Assembly (NCBI RefSeq): GCF_050433125.1
Contig: NZ_JBNPXV010000008.1
Coordinates: 170,211-234,210 of the forward strand
Direction: 5' to 3'
Length of the DNA stretch: 64,000 bases
Source: Roseimarinus sediminis
GTDB lineage: Bacteria; Bacteroidota; Bacteroidia; Bacteroidales; Prolixibacteraceae
The position numbers were made by a program, and so were the translations under genes. How positions within the stretch are numbered: the stretch's first letter is position 1; every line of letters begins with the position of its first letter. The notes below the pieces were generated by a model that was not told the DNA's origin, searched no databases, and was given only the letters and a program-made list of their open reading frames with translations. Below are positions 7,828 to 16,901 of this stretch, in pieces.

Positions 7828-10239
7828 TTACTGTTCTAATGATTGCTTTACCGGGTTTGTGCCCATGTTCAGAATCAATCTGGCGCCCGAATTAATATCG
7901 GAATGCCTGAAATAATAACCATCCAACGTTTTTCCGTTCAGTTTGGCTTCCTGAATATAAGGTGAATGTTTCCCGTTGTTTTTTGTTTCGATACTGAATT
8001 TATCGGCCTCATAATACTTCGGGTTTAAGTGTACCGTTACTTTATCGAAAACAGGTGAACCTATTTCATAAACCGGATCTTCTTCACAACCACCTGTCAT
8101 TTGGAAAATGCCCATTTTCATCAGCACCGAGAGCGCCCCCATTAATCCCTGATCTTCGTCGCCGTTGTAACCAAAGTATGGCGAGAGTGCTGAAAAGGCG
8201 CTGTCGACAACCATTCGGCTCCAGTATTGGGTGAGCCATGGTGCGCCTGCATGGTTGAAAATGAATGCGGCCTGACTGTTGGGCTGGTTTGAATAATTGA
8301 TCCACGTACGGCGGTCATTCACGTATTTGTCCAGTCCCTGATCTTCCAATTCGGGGTGTTCGTTGCATAAACGGTACTGGCGGCTATATTCAAAGTAACT
8401 GTTCAAACGGGCAACTGCTGAATCAGCACCCCCCATTAGTTTAAACAGTTCAGGTAAATTATGCGGAACAAACCAGGTCGATTGTGCTCCGTTGGCTTCT
8501 TCAAAACCATTGTCGTATAGTAGCGGATCATAAGGATTCTTCCAGTTGCCACTTTTATCTTTAGGAACCATGAATCCCAGATCAGCGTTGAAAATGTTCC
8601 TGAAGTTTTCAGACCGTTTCATGAAAGTTTTATAATCTTCTTCCATTCCAAGCGCTTTCGCAAGCTGAGCCAAACACCAGTCCTGATAAGCGTTTTCAAG
8701 TGTGATCGCTGCTCCGTCCTGATGACTTCCGTAAATGGTGTCGGAAAGCGGGTAAGGCACATAGCCATTTTTAATGTAGTACTCAAGCCCTCCGCCTTTG
8801 GCGGTATTGTGTTCGTAACCGATTTTGCTCATTAACCCTCCTGGCAAGTGGTTCTTTCTTAAGCCTTCATAAGCCAGATCGATATCGAAACCGCGAATGC
8901 CCTTTTGATAAGCACTGACAAAAAATGGCGTACTTGATGCTCCGGTCATTACGTAAGTGTAGTTTCCGCCTGACGGGCCACGGGGAACGAGTCCGCCGTT
9001 TTTGTAATATTCAAGAAATGAATTGCAGAATTCTTCGGTTATTTCAGGATAAACCAAATCCCAAAGGGTATTCAGTGTCCATTGTGCTCCCCAGAAAGCA
9101 TCGGAATTGTGCATGTGAAATTTAGGCCGACCGTTTGTATCAAGCGGAACCTGACGAACAATTTTCTCTGAGCCGGTCATATCGGCATATTTCCCATCGG
9201 CATCGCTAATGATGCGACGGCCTTGCAAAGCGTGCCACAAATCGGTATAGAAGCGGCGTTGCTGTTGTTTAGTACCTCCTTCAATTTCGATGCGTGAAAG
9301 CATGTCGTTCCATTGGTCTTGGGCATTGGTCACAATCTGATCGAAGTTCCATTCGGGCAATTCAGCTTTCAGGTTTTCTGCTGCTCCATCTTCGCTGGTA
9401 AAAGAAACACCTACTTTCATAAGGAGCGGTTCCTTATTATCTGAATCAAATTCAACCAACATATTGCCGTCCGTTCCTTTCCAGTTGGAAACGGTGGAAT
9501 TGCATGTTGAAAGATGGATGGCTTTAATGGCTTGATTGAATTGTGCACAGAAATAAACGGGCGTGTTTTTAGGGCGGCGCATGGTTGGCCCATTCACAAC
9601 ATAACCCCTGATTTCAGTATTGCTTATCTGCTCAAAGCCTCCTTCCGGAAGATCAGAGGGACCTAAGTGACCTGTTAACTGAAAAATGATTCCATTGTTT
9701 TTCCCTGATGGATACGTATAACGATGAAGGCCCACACGATTGGTTGCTGTAAGTTCAGCCTTAGTATTGTAACGGTCGAGTAGAACAGCATGATAGCCTG
9801 GTTTTACGGTTTCATTTTCGTGTGAAAAATGGGACGACCAGCTTTCGAAAATGCCGTTTATTTCGTTTGTGGTGAAACTAACGGGCATTACGGATACACC
9901 CGAAAGTTGCCAATCGTGAATATGGCTGAAATCTTTAATGGTGTCCAATCCATAACGATAACCACTGCGCCATGCACCATCGATTTTATTATCGGGAAAA
10001 AGGCTGACCATTCCAAACGGACAACAGGCGGATGAGAAGTAAAACCAGCGCGAATGGGCGGCATCTAGCTGCGGGTAAACCATATCGACCGGACTTGGTT
10101 TTTCAGCGGACTGACATGATGTTGCCACCAATTGAGTGATTATTAATACGGCAGTCAAAAGCAAAAATTGAATGCTATAAAAAACAATGCAGTTTTTAAG
10201 ACTGAATTTCCAATTTAATGCTTTTTCCCCTGTTTTCAT
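7828..10239 (-). CDS. Alpha-mannosidase-like GH92 lipoprotein (divergent active-site motif)
   Basis: 803 residues. The hydrophobic segment and LVATSCQS lipobox mark a lipoprotein with a long charged N-region. GH92 features are visible: VYPQLDAAHSRWFYFSSA in the N-terminal sandwich, a long helical barrel (DAFWGAQWTLNTLWDL), and the C-terminal YEIGSPVFDKVTVHL. In the catalytic loop it has GDEDQGLMGA where canonical GH92 enzymes have PGNDDxGxMSAW, so both acidic positions are kept but the context differs. GH92 enzymes are calcium-dependent exo-alpha-mannosidases. The ATG lies 1 nt after the GH63 stop codon, indicating tight coupling. A second, more canonical GH92 lies downstream of iolG. Confidence 0.85.
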   Translation of the reverse strand: MKTGEKALNWKFSLKNCIVFYSIQFLLLTAVLIITQLVATSCQSAEKPSPVDMVYPQLDAAHSRWFYFSSACCPFGMVSLFPDNKIDGAWRSGYRYGLDTIKDFSHIHDWQLSGVSVMPVSFTTNEINGIFESWSSHFSHENETVKPGYHAVLLDRYNTKAELTATNRVGLHRYTYPSGKNNGIIFQLTGHLGPSDLPEGGFEQISNTEIRGYVVNGPTMRRPKNTPVYFCAQFNQAIKAIHLSTCNSTVSNWKGTDGNMLVEFDSDNKEPLLMKVGVSFTSEDGAAENLKAELPEWNFDQIVTNAQDQWNDMLSRIEIEGGTKQQQRRFYTDLWHALQGRRIISDADGKYADMTGSEKIVRQVPLDTNGRPKFHMHNSDAFWGAQWTLNTLWDLVYPEITEEFCNSFLEYYKNGGLVPRGPSGGNYTYVMTGASSTPFFVSAYQKGIRGFDIDLAYEGLRKNHLPGGLMSKIGYEHNTAKGGGLEYYIKNGYVPYPLSDTIYGSHQDGAAITLENAYQDWCLAQLAKALGMEEDYKTFMKRSENFRNIFNADLGFMVPKDKSGNWKNPYDPLLYDNGFEEANGAQSTWFVPHNLPELFKLMGGADSAVARLNSYFEYSRQYRLCNEHPELEDQGLDKYVNDRRTWINYSNQPNSQAAFIFNHAGAPWLTQYWSRMVVDSAFSALSPYFGYNGDEDQGLMGALSVLMKMGIFQMTGGCEEDPVYEIGSPVFDKVTVHLNPKYYEADKFSIETKNNGKHSPYIQEAKLNGKTLDGYYFRHSDINSGARLILNMGTNPVKQSLEQ

Positions 10240-10240
10240 T

Positions 10241-12994
10241 CTACAACCTTTTAATTGAAACAGAACATGTTTTGTTGCTTACAGGAAGTAAAATCTCTAA
10301 TAAACCCTTGTATCTTGTTTTGTTTTCAGCCTTTTTTCCGTTGATGAAAACCGTATAAGCGAAATCAGGATTCATACAAACCATTATACTTCGTGGGTGG
10401 GCTATAGTGGCCTCATCGAAGGAAAGTGTGGCCGTGTAATTCGAGTTATCGTTATTGAAAGACTGTTCTTCGATCCATGTTTCGAAACCTGTTGAAACGG
10501 TTCCGGGTTTGTAGTAGGCATTGTACCAGATAAGAACCGGATCGGATAAAGCTCCAAATTGATGCCAGCCTGCGCCACGGGCATTCTTTGCAAACCAGTG
10601 TTCATAGGTGAAATAGGTTTCGTCGGTTTCGCGTTTCCAAACGTTGAGCGCTTTATCTGCTATTTTCCAGGCCAGATCGGTTTTGCCCAAATCGAGCATG
10701 GCTTTCCAAATAAACCACTGGTGAGGCATCCAAACGGCGCCGTTCCAATAACCGTCGATGCGGTAGTAAGGCGCCTGTTTGTCAACTACACAAATGCCAG
10801 CCTTGCTCCACATGTGATCTTCGGAGAATATTCTTTCAATTAAAATTGAATCTTGTTCGGGTGTACAGATTCCCGAGAAAATGGGATATGCGCCATCGAG
10901 TCCCATGTTAAAGTTGGCGCCGCTTTTGGGATCGCGATAAAATTCTTTTGGGTTCCCATCTGCATCATGCACCATATAACTGAAATATTGGGCATCATCA
11001 TCCCATGCAATGTTTTGCAAGGCGTTGGTAAAGGTTTTGATATCTGTATCGTACTGTTTTAAGTCTTTTTTATTGCCTGTTTCGATGGCTGCCTTGCGAA
11101 GGATTTTAGCTGCACGGATCATGTGTGCTGTGGTAATTACCGGCGAAACGGTCTGTTCGAGCTGGTTATCGCGAACGGCTTTTTGTGGTGGATAATCGTC
11201 CCAGCCTCCAGAGTTATAAAAGTAATCCCAGGTTTTCAGCAGATTCGATTTAAAACCATTGATGGTTGAACCGTGTGTGTGTCCGGCCATGAACTCATAA
11301 TACTGTTTGAGCCTTGGATAGAAGTAATTCAACAGCTCTTTTGATTGGGTTTTGTTCCATAAATCGTAAAAAGCGTACATTTGAACAGGTACTGGCGAAC
11401 CATGGTGAATGAAAGCCGACTGGCTGCCAACCGGAGTGGTGTATGTATTTAGAAACTGAATAGATTTCTGAATATCTATTTCTGCAAGTCCCAAAGCAAT
11501 AAAGCCACCATCCCAGGTGTACAGGCTGTTCCACCATTTTCCGGGAGTATAATGACGGATGAACTGACCTTGCGTGTATATGGGATATACAATGTTCGAT
11601 TGCAAAACAGTTCGCATCATGTTCTGACTGAAACGGTAAGGTTTTCCATCCTCCAGATCGCCTGCAAAAGCATTATCCGATTCCTTCTCTTTTGAGGTGA
11701 ACTGTTTTGGATTTTTGCTGAAAGCGCTCATCCGGTTTTGAACTTCGTCTTTTTTTCCGGTGCACAAAATAGCATAAACCGTATTTTCATTCATGGCTTC
11801 CACTTCGACAGGCCGCATGAATACGTTAATGTAATGACCGTTGTTGTCACCGGGGAACACCAAATAATTGTGTTCATGAACGTATTTGCGGAAAATAATA
11901 TCGAGGTCTTCGTCCAGAATTTCACGGACAAACGATGAAGGGTAATCCCAGGCAATTCCATAATAATTATCCACATCGGGGTATTTTAGCAGTAGCGTTC
12001 CGGTTTCAAGGTCTTTTGTGAATTCTGGAGTGAATTGCTTTTGTTGTGGAACAATTTGAATGTCTTTCGAATCGGTTTCAGGACCTATAAAAAACCCGTC
12101 AAGTTTTATTTCTCCTCCTCCGGAAGCTGTTAGTTTTAATTCGGTTTGACTGCTTTCAGATTTATATGGAATTTGTATCAATTCGAATTGGCTACTTGCT
12201 TTTAGCAAAATGGGTTCGTTTACTAAACCGGATGCAATGAGCTCGCTCGAGCTATTTTCCTCTAATTTATAACGAATGGTCAGAACACCTTCTTTTTCGT
12301 TCAGATTAATCGCATAACTTACCTGGTCGCCTTTTTCTTTTCCAAAGCCTTTCCCTATGCCATTTTCATTCAAAAATGCAGCATCTCGTTCTTCGCCCCT
12401 TAGCCAGCCATCGTAAACCAGGTGATCGGATGGGCGTGCTGTTGCGAATTCTAAATCGCTGTAATCCGTTGCATTGATAAACTGTATACTTTTGGAGCAA
12501 ACTGCTTTTACATTTGAATAGGGTGCCGGATAGTTGATAAAGCCGGCAAGGTTAAGCTGAAGTTCTTGAGGCAGGCTTGTGTTGTTTACACATTTCATAC
12601 TTACCAATACCGTTGAGGTATCGAGGGTGGAATAGGTAACATCCACATAAACCTGGTCTTTCCATTCCATCTCGTAGCGATAGGTGATTTTGGAAAGATC
12701 GGAGCTGATGTCCCATGGATAGTAGCCAGATTCGAACAATACATTGGGCACCATCACGCGGTTGCGGTAATAGCCCGGTATGGCAGTGATGTCAAAGCGC
12801 ATTCCTTTTTGGATATCGGGAATGTGTGAAATGCCGGCATATCGTTTTGAGTAGGGCCCCCACTTGGGTAAGGAAACAACGTCGTGCGTGTTATTTAGTT
12901 TCTCAAAATAGGAAGCGGTAAATTGATCCGATTGCGCCAAGCTATTTGCTACAATAAACACAAATAATATAGAGACAAAATATGATTTCTTCAT
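10241..12994 (-). CDS. GH63-type (alpha/alpha)6-barrel glycosidase
   Basis: 917 residues with a signal peptide ending near NSLAQS. The N-terminal ~430 residues are beta-rich. The C-terminal half is an (alpha/alpha)6 barrel with YTWDGGFIALGL and DGYWNGAVWMPHQWFIWKAM, both typical of GH63/mannosyl-oligosaccharide glucosidase-like and MGH1-type domains. GH63 enzymes release alpha-linked glucose (glucosidase I) or mannosyl/glucosyl-glycerate units. The specificity here is unknown. Other barrel families such as GH37 are less likely but cannot be excluded by eye. It precedes the GH92 gene by one base and follows the phosphatase gene by 23 nt. Confidence 0.75.
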   Translation of the reverse strand: MKKSYFVSILFVFIVANSLAQSDQFTASYFEKLNNTHDVVSLPKWGPYSKRYAGISHIPDIQKGMRFDITAIPGYYRNRVMVPNVLFESGYYPWDISSDLSKITYRYEMEWKDQVYVDVTYSTLDTSTVLVSMKCVNNTSLPQELQLNLAGFINYPAPYSNVKAVCSKSIQFINATDYSDLEFATARPSDHLVYDGWLRGEERDAAFLNENGIGKGFGKEKGDQVSYAINLNEKEGVLTIRYKLEENSSSELIASGLVNEPILLKASSQFELIQIPYKSESSQTELKLTASGGGEIKLDGFFIGPETDSKDIQIVPQQKQFTPEFTKDLETGTLLLKYPDVDNYYGIAWDYPSSFVREILDEDLDIIFRKYVHEHNYLVFPGDNNGHYINVFMRPVEVEAMNENTVYAILCTGKKDEVQNRMSAFSKNPKQFTSKEKESDNAFAGDLEDGKPYRFSQNMMRTVLQSNIVYPIYTQGQFIRHYTPGKWWNSLYTWDGGFIALGLAEIDIQKSIQFLNTYTTPVGSQSAFIHHGSPVPVQMYAFYDLWNKTQSKELLNYFYPRLKQYYEFMAGHTHGSTINGFKSNLLKTWDYFYNSGGWDDYPPQKAVRDNQLEQTVSPVITTAHMIRAAKILRKAAIETGNKKDLKQYDTDIKTFTNALQNIAWDDDAQYFSYMVHDADGNPKEFYRDPKSGANFNMGLDGAYPIFSGICTPEQDSILIERIFSEDHMWSKAGICVVDKQAPYYRIDGYWNGAVWMPHQWFIWKAMLDLGKTDLAWKIADKALNVWKRETDETYFTYEHWFAKNARGAGWHQFGALSDPVLIWYNAYYKPGTVSTGFETWIEEQSFNNDNSNYTATLSFDEATIAHPRSIMVCMNPDFAYTVFINGKKAENKTRYKGLLEILLPVSNKTCSVSIKRL

Positions 12995-13017
12995 CTTGAA
13001 ATTATCTATCAGTTAAA

Positions 13018-15141
13018 CTATTCAACAACTACGTACAAGGTATTATCAAGTACTTTCCCGGTAACTTCTTTTTTGTTCGCGGTGATGTTTTTAAAATTAT
13101 CTATTAATTCTTTTGCCTTAATAATTACAAATTGATCTCCTGTTTTCAGTTCGGTGTTCTGATCAAAATTGATCATTAGAATTGCATTCTCCAATTTTGT
13201 TTTGCCGCCTACCATAATCTGTGCTGTATCGGTTGAACTTACATGAACAGAAATAGTCCCGCCTTTCGAATAAAGTCCACCTTTTATTTCCAGCGGTTCA
13301 ATGACTTCAAGTATTCCACTTTCTTCAATCTTAACATCACTGATTCCCAATGCACTTCTTGATGTTGTACTCAAAGTGCCATTAGCAATAAGGGTTTTAC
13401 CAATATAGGAATTATTACCTGTAAGTATTAATTTTCCACTACCTTTCTTTATAAGCAGTCCTTCTCCATCAATATCATTTCCCCATGTATCTAGAGCATT
13501 AAATCCTCCCAATGAAGCATCCATATCGACACATACCTTTCCAATTATAGAACCATATCCGTCTGCCGCAGCAAGCAAATCAATCCTTCCCCATCCATTT
13601 GTTTTGTCCAGAATTTTATAGCCAGAAGGAATTTCTGTGGTATACAGAACAACTCGCCTCTGATTATCGCTCAAATATGGAAACCGGGATTTTAATATGG
13701 CCTCTGCACCTTTGGGGACAATGGGAGCTTGATTTGCTTTTGTTGAATCCTGAGGAAAACCGTAGGTCATTCTTTCCCTGAAGATTTTTTTCAATTCTGC
13801 CTTATCATTGTAATAGTTATTGTTGAATACTTCGGGATTAACAAAATCTCCAAGAATATATCCGGTCGGGTTTTCTTCTTTGGAATGGGCAAAGTCGTAC
13901 AAGCTTAAATTTGCACTGTCGGCCTTTGCCCCAAAAAATTCTTTCATTACACGAACTGCTTCTTCTGCATTTTTTGCTACCGTTGGATTATTTAAGGCCG
14001 CACAGGCCATAGAAAGCGCCATAATTTTACCGCCAATAACATCAACAGGGGAATGCATGCCGACAACAATCCGGTTTTCGCCCAACTGGGCTCCCCGGTA
14101 TACTAACTCGCTGAATCTTTCAGGAAATGCATACGCATAGGCTAGTGAAGATAGAAAACCCGCATTGGTATGCCCGCTTGGATAGGCATTATCTGTTCTT
14201 CTGTTTTCTGTGGTGTTTGTATATAAATCCTGTAGTGTAGGATGTTCGTCGTCATAAATTATTTGGTGATTTTTTCTTGAACACATTAAGCCGGGAACAA
14301 TTTTTACACTGCTTTCGTATATGTCGAAAATCTCCAGTGTTTCCTGCCCCATGTAATCAATGCAGCTGTAAGTTGGACTATGAGTGGTGGTGTCATAAGT
14401 AGTCCCTTTGAAAATTACGGCACCATAATCATTCATTCGCCATGGTCTGGGGGTTGAGTAAAGATATTTTACAGGATTAGAACTTGAATTTATATCTCGA
14501 AATGCTTTGTTTAATTTAACAACTGCACCTAGAGGACTCTCTTCTGATCCTGCAAACACAGCATCATCGTTATAAACACTTTTATAATGGTAATTTCTTA
14601 AAATCTGGTCGGTTGTAGTTTTTGGCAGATCGACGTATGCACCTGAGTTTTTCACATAATCTTCGGTTAAGGGGCCAAAGCCATCGATTACACTATAGTA
14701 TTTTGATCTGTTTTCATCTAAATATGCTAAAACAGTTTCTTCGTCGGTACGATTATGTGTTGCCCTTATTACGTATTGAATGTTTCTTGCCCAGACAACT
14801 GAATCGACAATTGGGTTACCTTTTTCACGGTCTTCGTTACCAGGGCCATTCTCCGATGATGCACTTTGATATTCATCGGTAGTTCCTTTCCAAATATCGT
14901 TTATTCCACGAAGGATGTAAGCAATTGGATTGTCGTCTATGCTTCTGCTTTTTTCGAAGTTGAAGTTGTTATTTCCAATATAATCAACAACAGGCAAAGG
15001 ATAAGAAACCTCGCGAAGCCCTACAATAAATTCCTTTTCGGTTCCTTCGGATTGACAGGTGTCTGACGTTTTTTTACATGCTGATAAATTAAAAAAAACA
15101 ACCGATAACGCGATAAATAAAATATTTCTAAAAGAATTCAT
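13018..15141 (-). CDS. Class A acid phosphatase (PAP2-like) lipoprotein with C-terminal autotransporter-type beta repeat
   Basis: I chose the Met at 15141 (MNSFRN) because it gives a normal signal with lipobox LSACKK; an upstream in-frame ATG at 15162 adds 7 residues. The class A acid phosphatase signature is complete: KYLYSTPRP (K-x6-R-P), YPSGHT, and NRIVVGMHSPVD (R-x5-H-x3-D). The family forms a phospho-histidine and dephosphorylates small phosphomonoesters. The last ~200 residues carry GSGKLILTGNNSYIG and following beta strands, matching the autotransporter-associated beta-strand repeat. That is unusual for a lipoprotein phosphatase. The gene is flanked by the EEP-lectin and GH63 genes, so the substrate could be a phosphate released from a glycoconjugate. 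Confidence 0.8.
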   Translation of the reverse strand: MNSFRNILFIALSVVFFNLSACKKTSDTCQSEGTEKEFIVGLREVSYPLPVVDYIGNNNFNFEKSRSIDDNPIAYILRGINDIWKGTTDEYQSASSENGPGNEDREKGNPIVDSVVWARNIQYVIRATHNRTDEETVLAYLDENRSKYYSVIDGFGPLTEDYVKNSGAYVDLPKTTTDQILRNYHYKSVYNDDAVFAGSEESPLGAVVKLNKAFRDINSSSNPVKYLYSTPRPWRMNDYGAVIFKGTTYDTTTHSPTYSCIDYMGQETLEIFDIYESSVKIVPGLMCSRKNHQIIYDDEHPTLQDLYTNTTENRRTDNAYPSGHTNAGFLSSLAYAYAFPERFSELVYRGAQLGENRIVVGMHSPVDVIGGKIMALSMACAALNNPTVAKNAEEAVRVMKEFFGAKADSANLSLYDFAHSKEENPTGYILGDFVNPEVFNNNYYNDKAELKKIFRERMTYGFPQDSTKANQAPIVPKGAEAILKSRFPYLSDNQRRVVLYTTEIPSGYKILDKTNGWGRIDLLAAADGYGSIIGKVCVDMDASLGGFNALDTWGNDIDGEGLLIKKGSGKLILTGNNSYIGKTLIANGTLSTTSRSALGISDVKIEESGILEVIEPLEIKGGLYSKGGTISVHVSSTDTAQIMVGGKTKLENAILMINFDQNTELKTGDQFVIIKAKELIDNFKNITANKKEVTGKVLDNTLYVVVE

Positions 15142-15253
15142 AGGTACAAATACAAGATACATTCTAACTCAAAAATTAATTAGGAATCGTTTTATGTGTA
15201 ATAATTATAAAAAGAACCCAACTATATAAAAACTGACTAATCAAAAAAAATAA

Positions 15254-16627
15254 TTAATTTACGGGAGCATAAATGACACCCATTTTATCTATTTCGTCGC
15301 CTGACCGTCCGTGGAAGCCAACAATTTGCCAACCATCAGGTGCTGTATATGTAACCGATGAATCGGTGGTTGAACCACCTGCAAGCGTTCTTCCGTTACT
15401 GGTCGTAAACTTGGTATAGAAAATTCGAGTATGTCCATCTTTCTGTCCGGAACATAGTTTTACAGACTTCAAATATTCACCTGAAGCAAGACTTAAATAA
15501 TGATAATCTCCGCCATAACCGCCGTGAGTAAACCATGTGCCATTGCTTAGCATGATGTTGATTTGATCTACCCTGCTGCCGGTTCTGATTCCAACAATAC
15601 CTACTACAGGATTTGCAGGAATATTATTAGCATCGTTATAACTGGTTCCATGAGGACCTCCAAACTGATCACTCATTTTCAGGTTGCTGTTAAGGGCATA
15701 TTGAAAATGGGTAAATACCGGTCTGTGATCTGATAACATGTCTCCGTTTTCATCACGAAAAGTCGAGTCTTCATAGGTAAACTCCAAAGGAGTAAGTGTA
15801 ATAAAATTATTGCTTCTGTAAAAGATTTTATCTACAATCTCACATTCGTAATCTGTAATAATTGTAGAACCTTCACAAACCAAAGCGTCGTCACCTTGTG
15901 TTGGTGCAATACCATCCTTAATCATTTGAAGCCAAACATCGGTAGCGCCGGTTTCACTGGCTACTAATCGTATGTTGTCACCTAAACGTGTGTAGCGGCA
16001 ATTCGAGTCACCTGTTAACAAAACAGCATTACCTGCTGAATTTGCATTGATGTAATTCACTATTTGGATGATGTTTTTACGACGTGCATCTAAAGCAGCT
16101 TCAACATCGCCGGCACCTGTGTGAAAGTTGTAAACATCGAGGTATACTCCCTCCTCAAGACGAATACGGTTTAATGTAAAACCTTTGGGTGTAAGGCAAT
16201 TTCCATCAGTATTGCTACAGTCGTCCCATGCGATCCGTTCAATATCGTCGGAAAACGGAAAATTAGACAACGTATTTAATCCATCGCCAAACGGAACGCC
16301 GCCACTTGTAGCCGTTCTATAAGGATGATAATCGTCGGCATAAAGTGCAGCATGATAGTTGAAATCTTCCTGCACCTGAACAATATCGTAATCGTTTACA
16401 AGCACTGAAATCTTTGGTGTATTTACTGCCGGATTACCACTTGAGATAAGCTCAGGCAGACCTGCAATATTGTAAGTTAGAACGGTGAAATCTCCTGCAA
16501 TAACAGTTGATTTTAAATTTGAACTTGTGGTGTTTTTGTTGTTCTCTAACTCTTCAAGATTATTCTTCTCACAACTAAATGAGATAAAAATGAGGATAAT
16601 CAGTATAAAAGGGTTTATTATTTTCAT
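15254..16627 (-). CDS. EEP-fold phosphodiesterase (sphingomyelinase-like) with C-terminal jacalin-like lectin domain, lipoprotein
   Basis: The start at 16627 (MKIINPF) gives a proper lipoprotein signal ending ISFSCEKN; the longer frame to 16672 adds 15 unlikely residues. Residues ~45-310 form an endonuclease/exonuclease/phosphatase domain with VQVQEDF (metal Glu), NFHTGAG, LLTGDSNC, IVDKIFYRS and LSDHRPVF, so the catalytic set is intact. Residues ~320-457 resemble a jacalin-type mannose-binding lectin (GGPHG, VVGIVGIRTGSRVDQI, GFHGRSGDEIDKMGVIY). Extracellular EEP enzymes include neutral sphingomyelinases and yeast Isc1, which cleaves inositol phosphosphingolipids. A lipid-linked glycan target is therefore plausible, although DNase or other phosphodiesterase activity is possible. 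Confidence 0.8.
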   Translation of the reverse strand: MKIINPFILIILIFISFSCEKNNLEELENNKNTTSSNLKSTVIAGDFTVLTYNIAGLPELISSGNPAVNTPKISVLVNDYDIVQVQEDFNYHAALYADDYHPYRTATSGGVPFGDGLNTLSNFPFSDDIERIAWDDCSNTDGNCLTPKGFTLNRIRLEEGVYLDVYNFHTGAGDVEAALDARRKNIIQIVNYINANSAGNAVLLTGDSNCRYTRLGDNIRLVASETGATDVWLQMIKDGIAPTQGDDALVCEGSTIITDYECEIVDKIFYRSNNFITLTPLEFTYEDSTFRDENGDMLSDHRPVFTHFQYALNSNLKMSDQFGGPHGTSYNDANNIPANPVVGIVGIRTGSRVDQINIMLSNGTWFTHGGYGGDYHYLSLASGEYLKSVKLCSGQKDGHTRIFYTKFTTSNGRTLAGGSTTDSSVTYTAPDGWQIVGFHGRSGDEIDKMGVIYAPVN

Positions 16628-16676
16628 CTTATTAGATTTAATGAATTGGTTTGTATAAGATGGAACGCACATAAAA

Positions 16677-16716
16677 TTTAATCATTTTGTCTTTTTATGA
16701 ATTTGAAATGATTAAA
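16677..16716. repeat. AT-rich inverted repeat upstream of EEP gene
   Basis: TTTAATCATTT (16677-16687) and AAATGATTAAA (16706-16716) are perfect 11-bp inverted copies with an 18-nt spacer. They lie about 50-90 nt upstream of the EEP start, where a promoter or operator is expected. No exact TAnnTTTG box was found beside them. Confidence 0.35.
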
Positions 16717-16857
16717 ATTTAAGTTCGTTTCATAATTTAGATTTTAAATTTTAATGATTTACCTGATTAATCCTTTTTAATATAGCTGGGTAGGTTCAGC
16801 AGAAGATTCATTTTGAGTAAGGATGAGATGATTCCTGCTGAAAGAATTGAAATGAAT

Positions 16858-16890
16858 TAAAAGAAGCACCCTTTCAGGTGCTTCTTTCTC
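16858..16890 (-). terminator. Hairpin terminator after the LRR/Ig T9SS gene
   Basis: AGAAGCACC / GGTGCTTCT with a 6-nt loop lies just past the stop codon at 16902. On the minus strand the hairpin is followed by a T-rich TTTTAATT. It separates the SusCD/LRR part of the locus from the enzyme part. Confidence 0.7.
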
Positions 16891-16901
16891 TTTCCTTTTT
16901 C

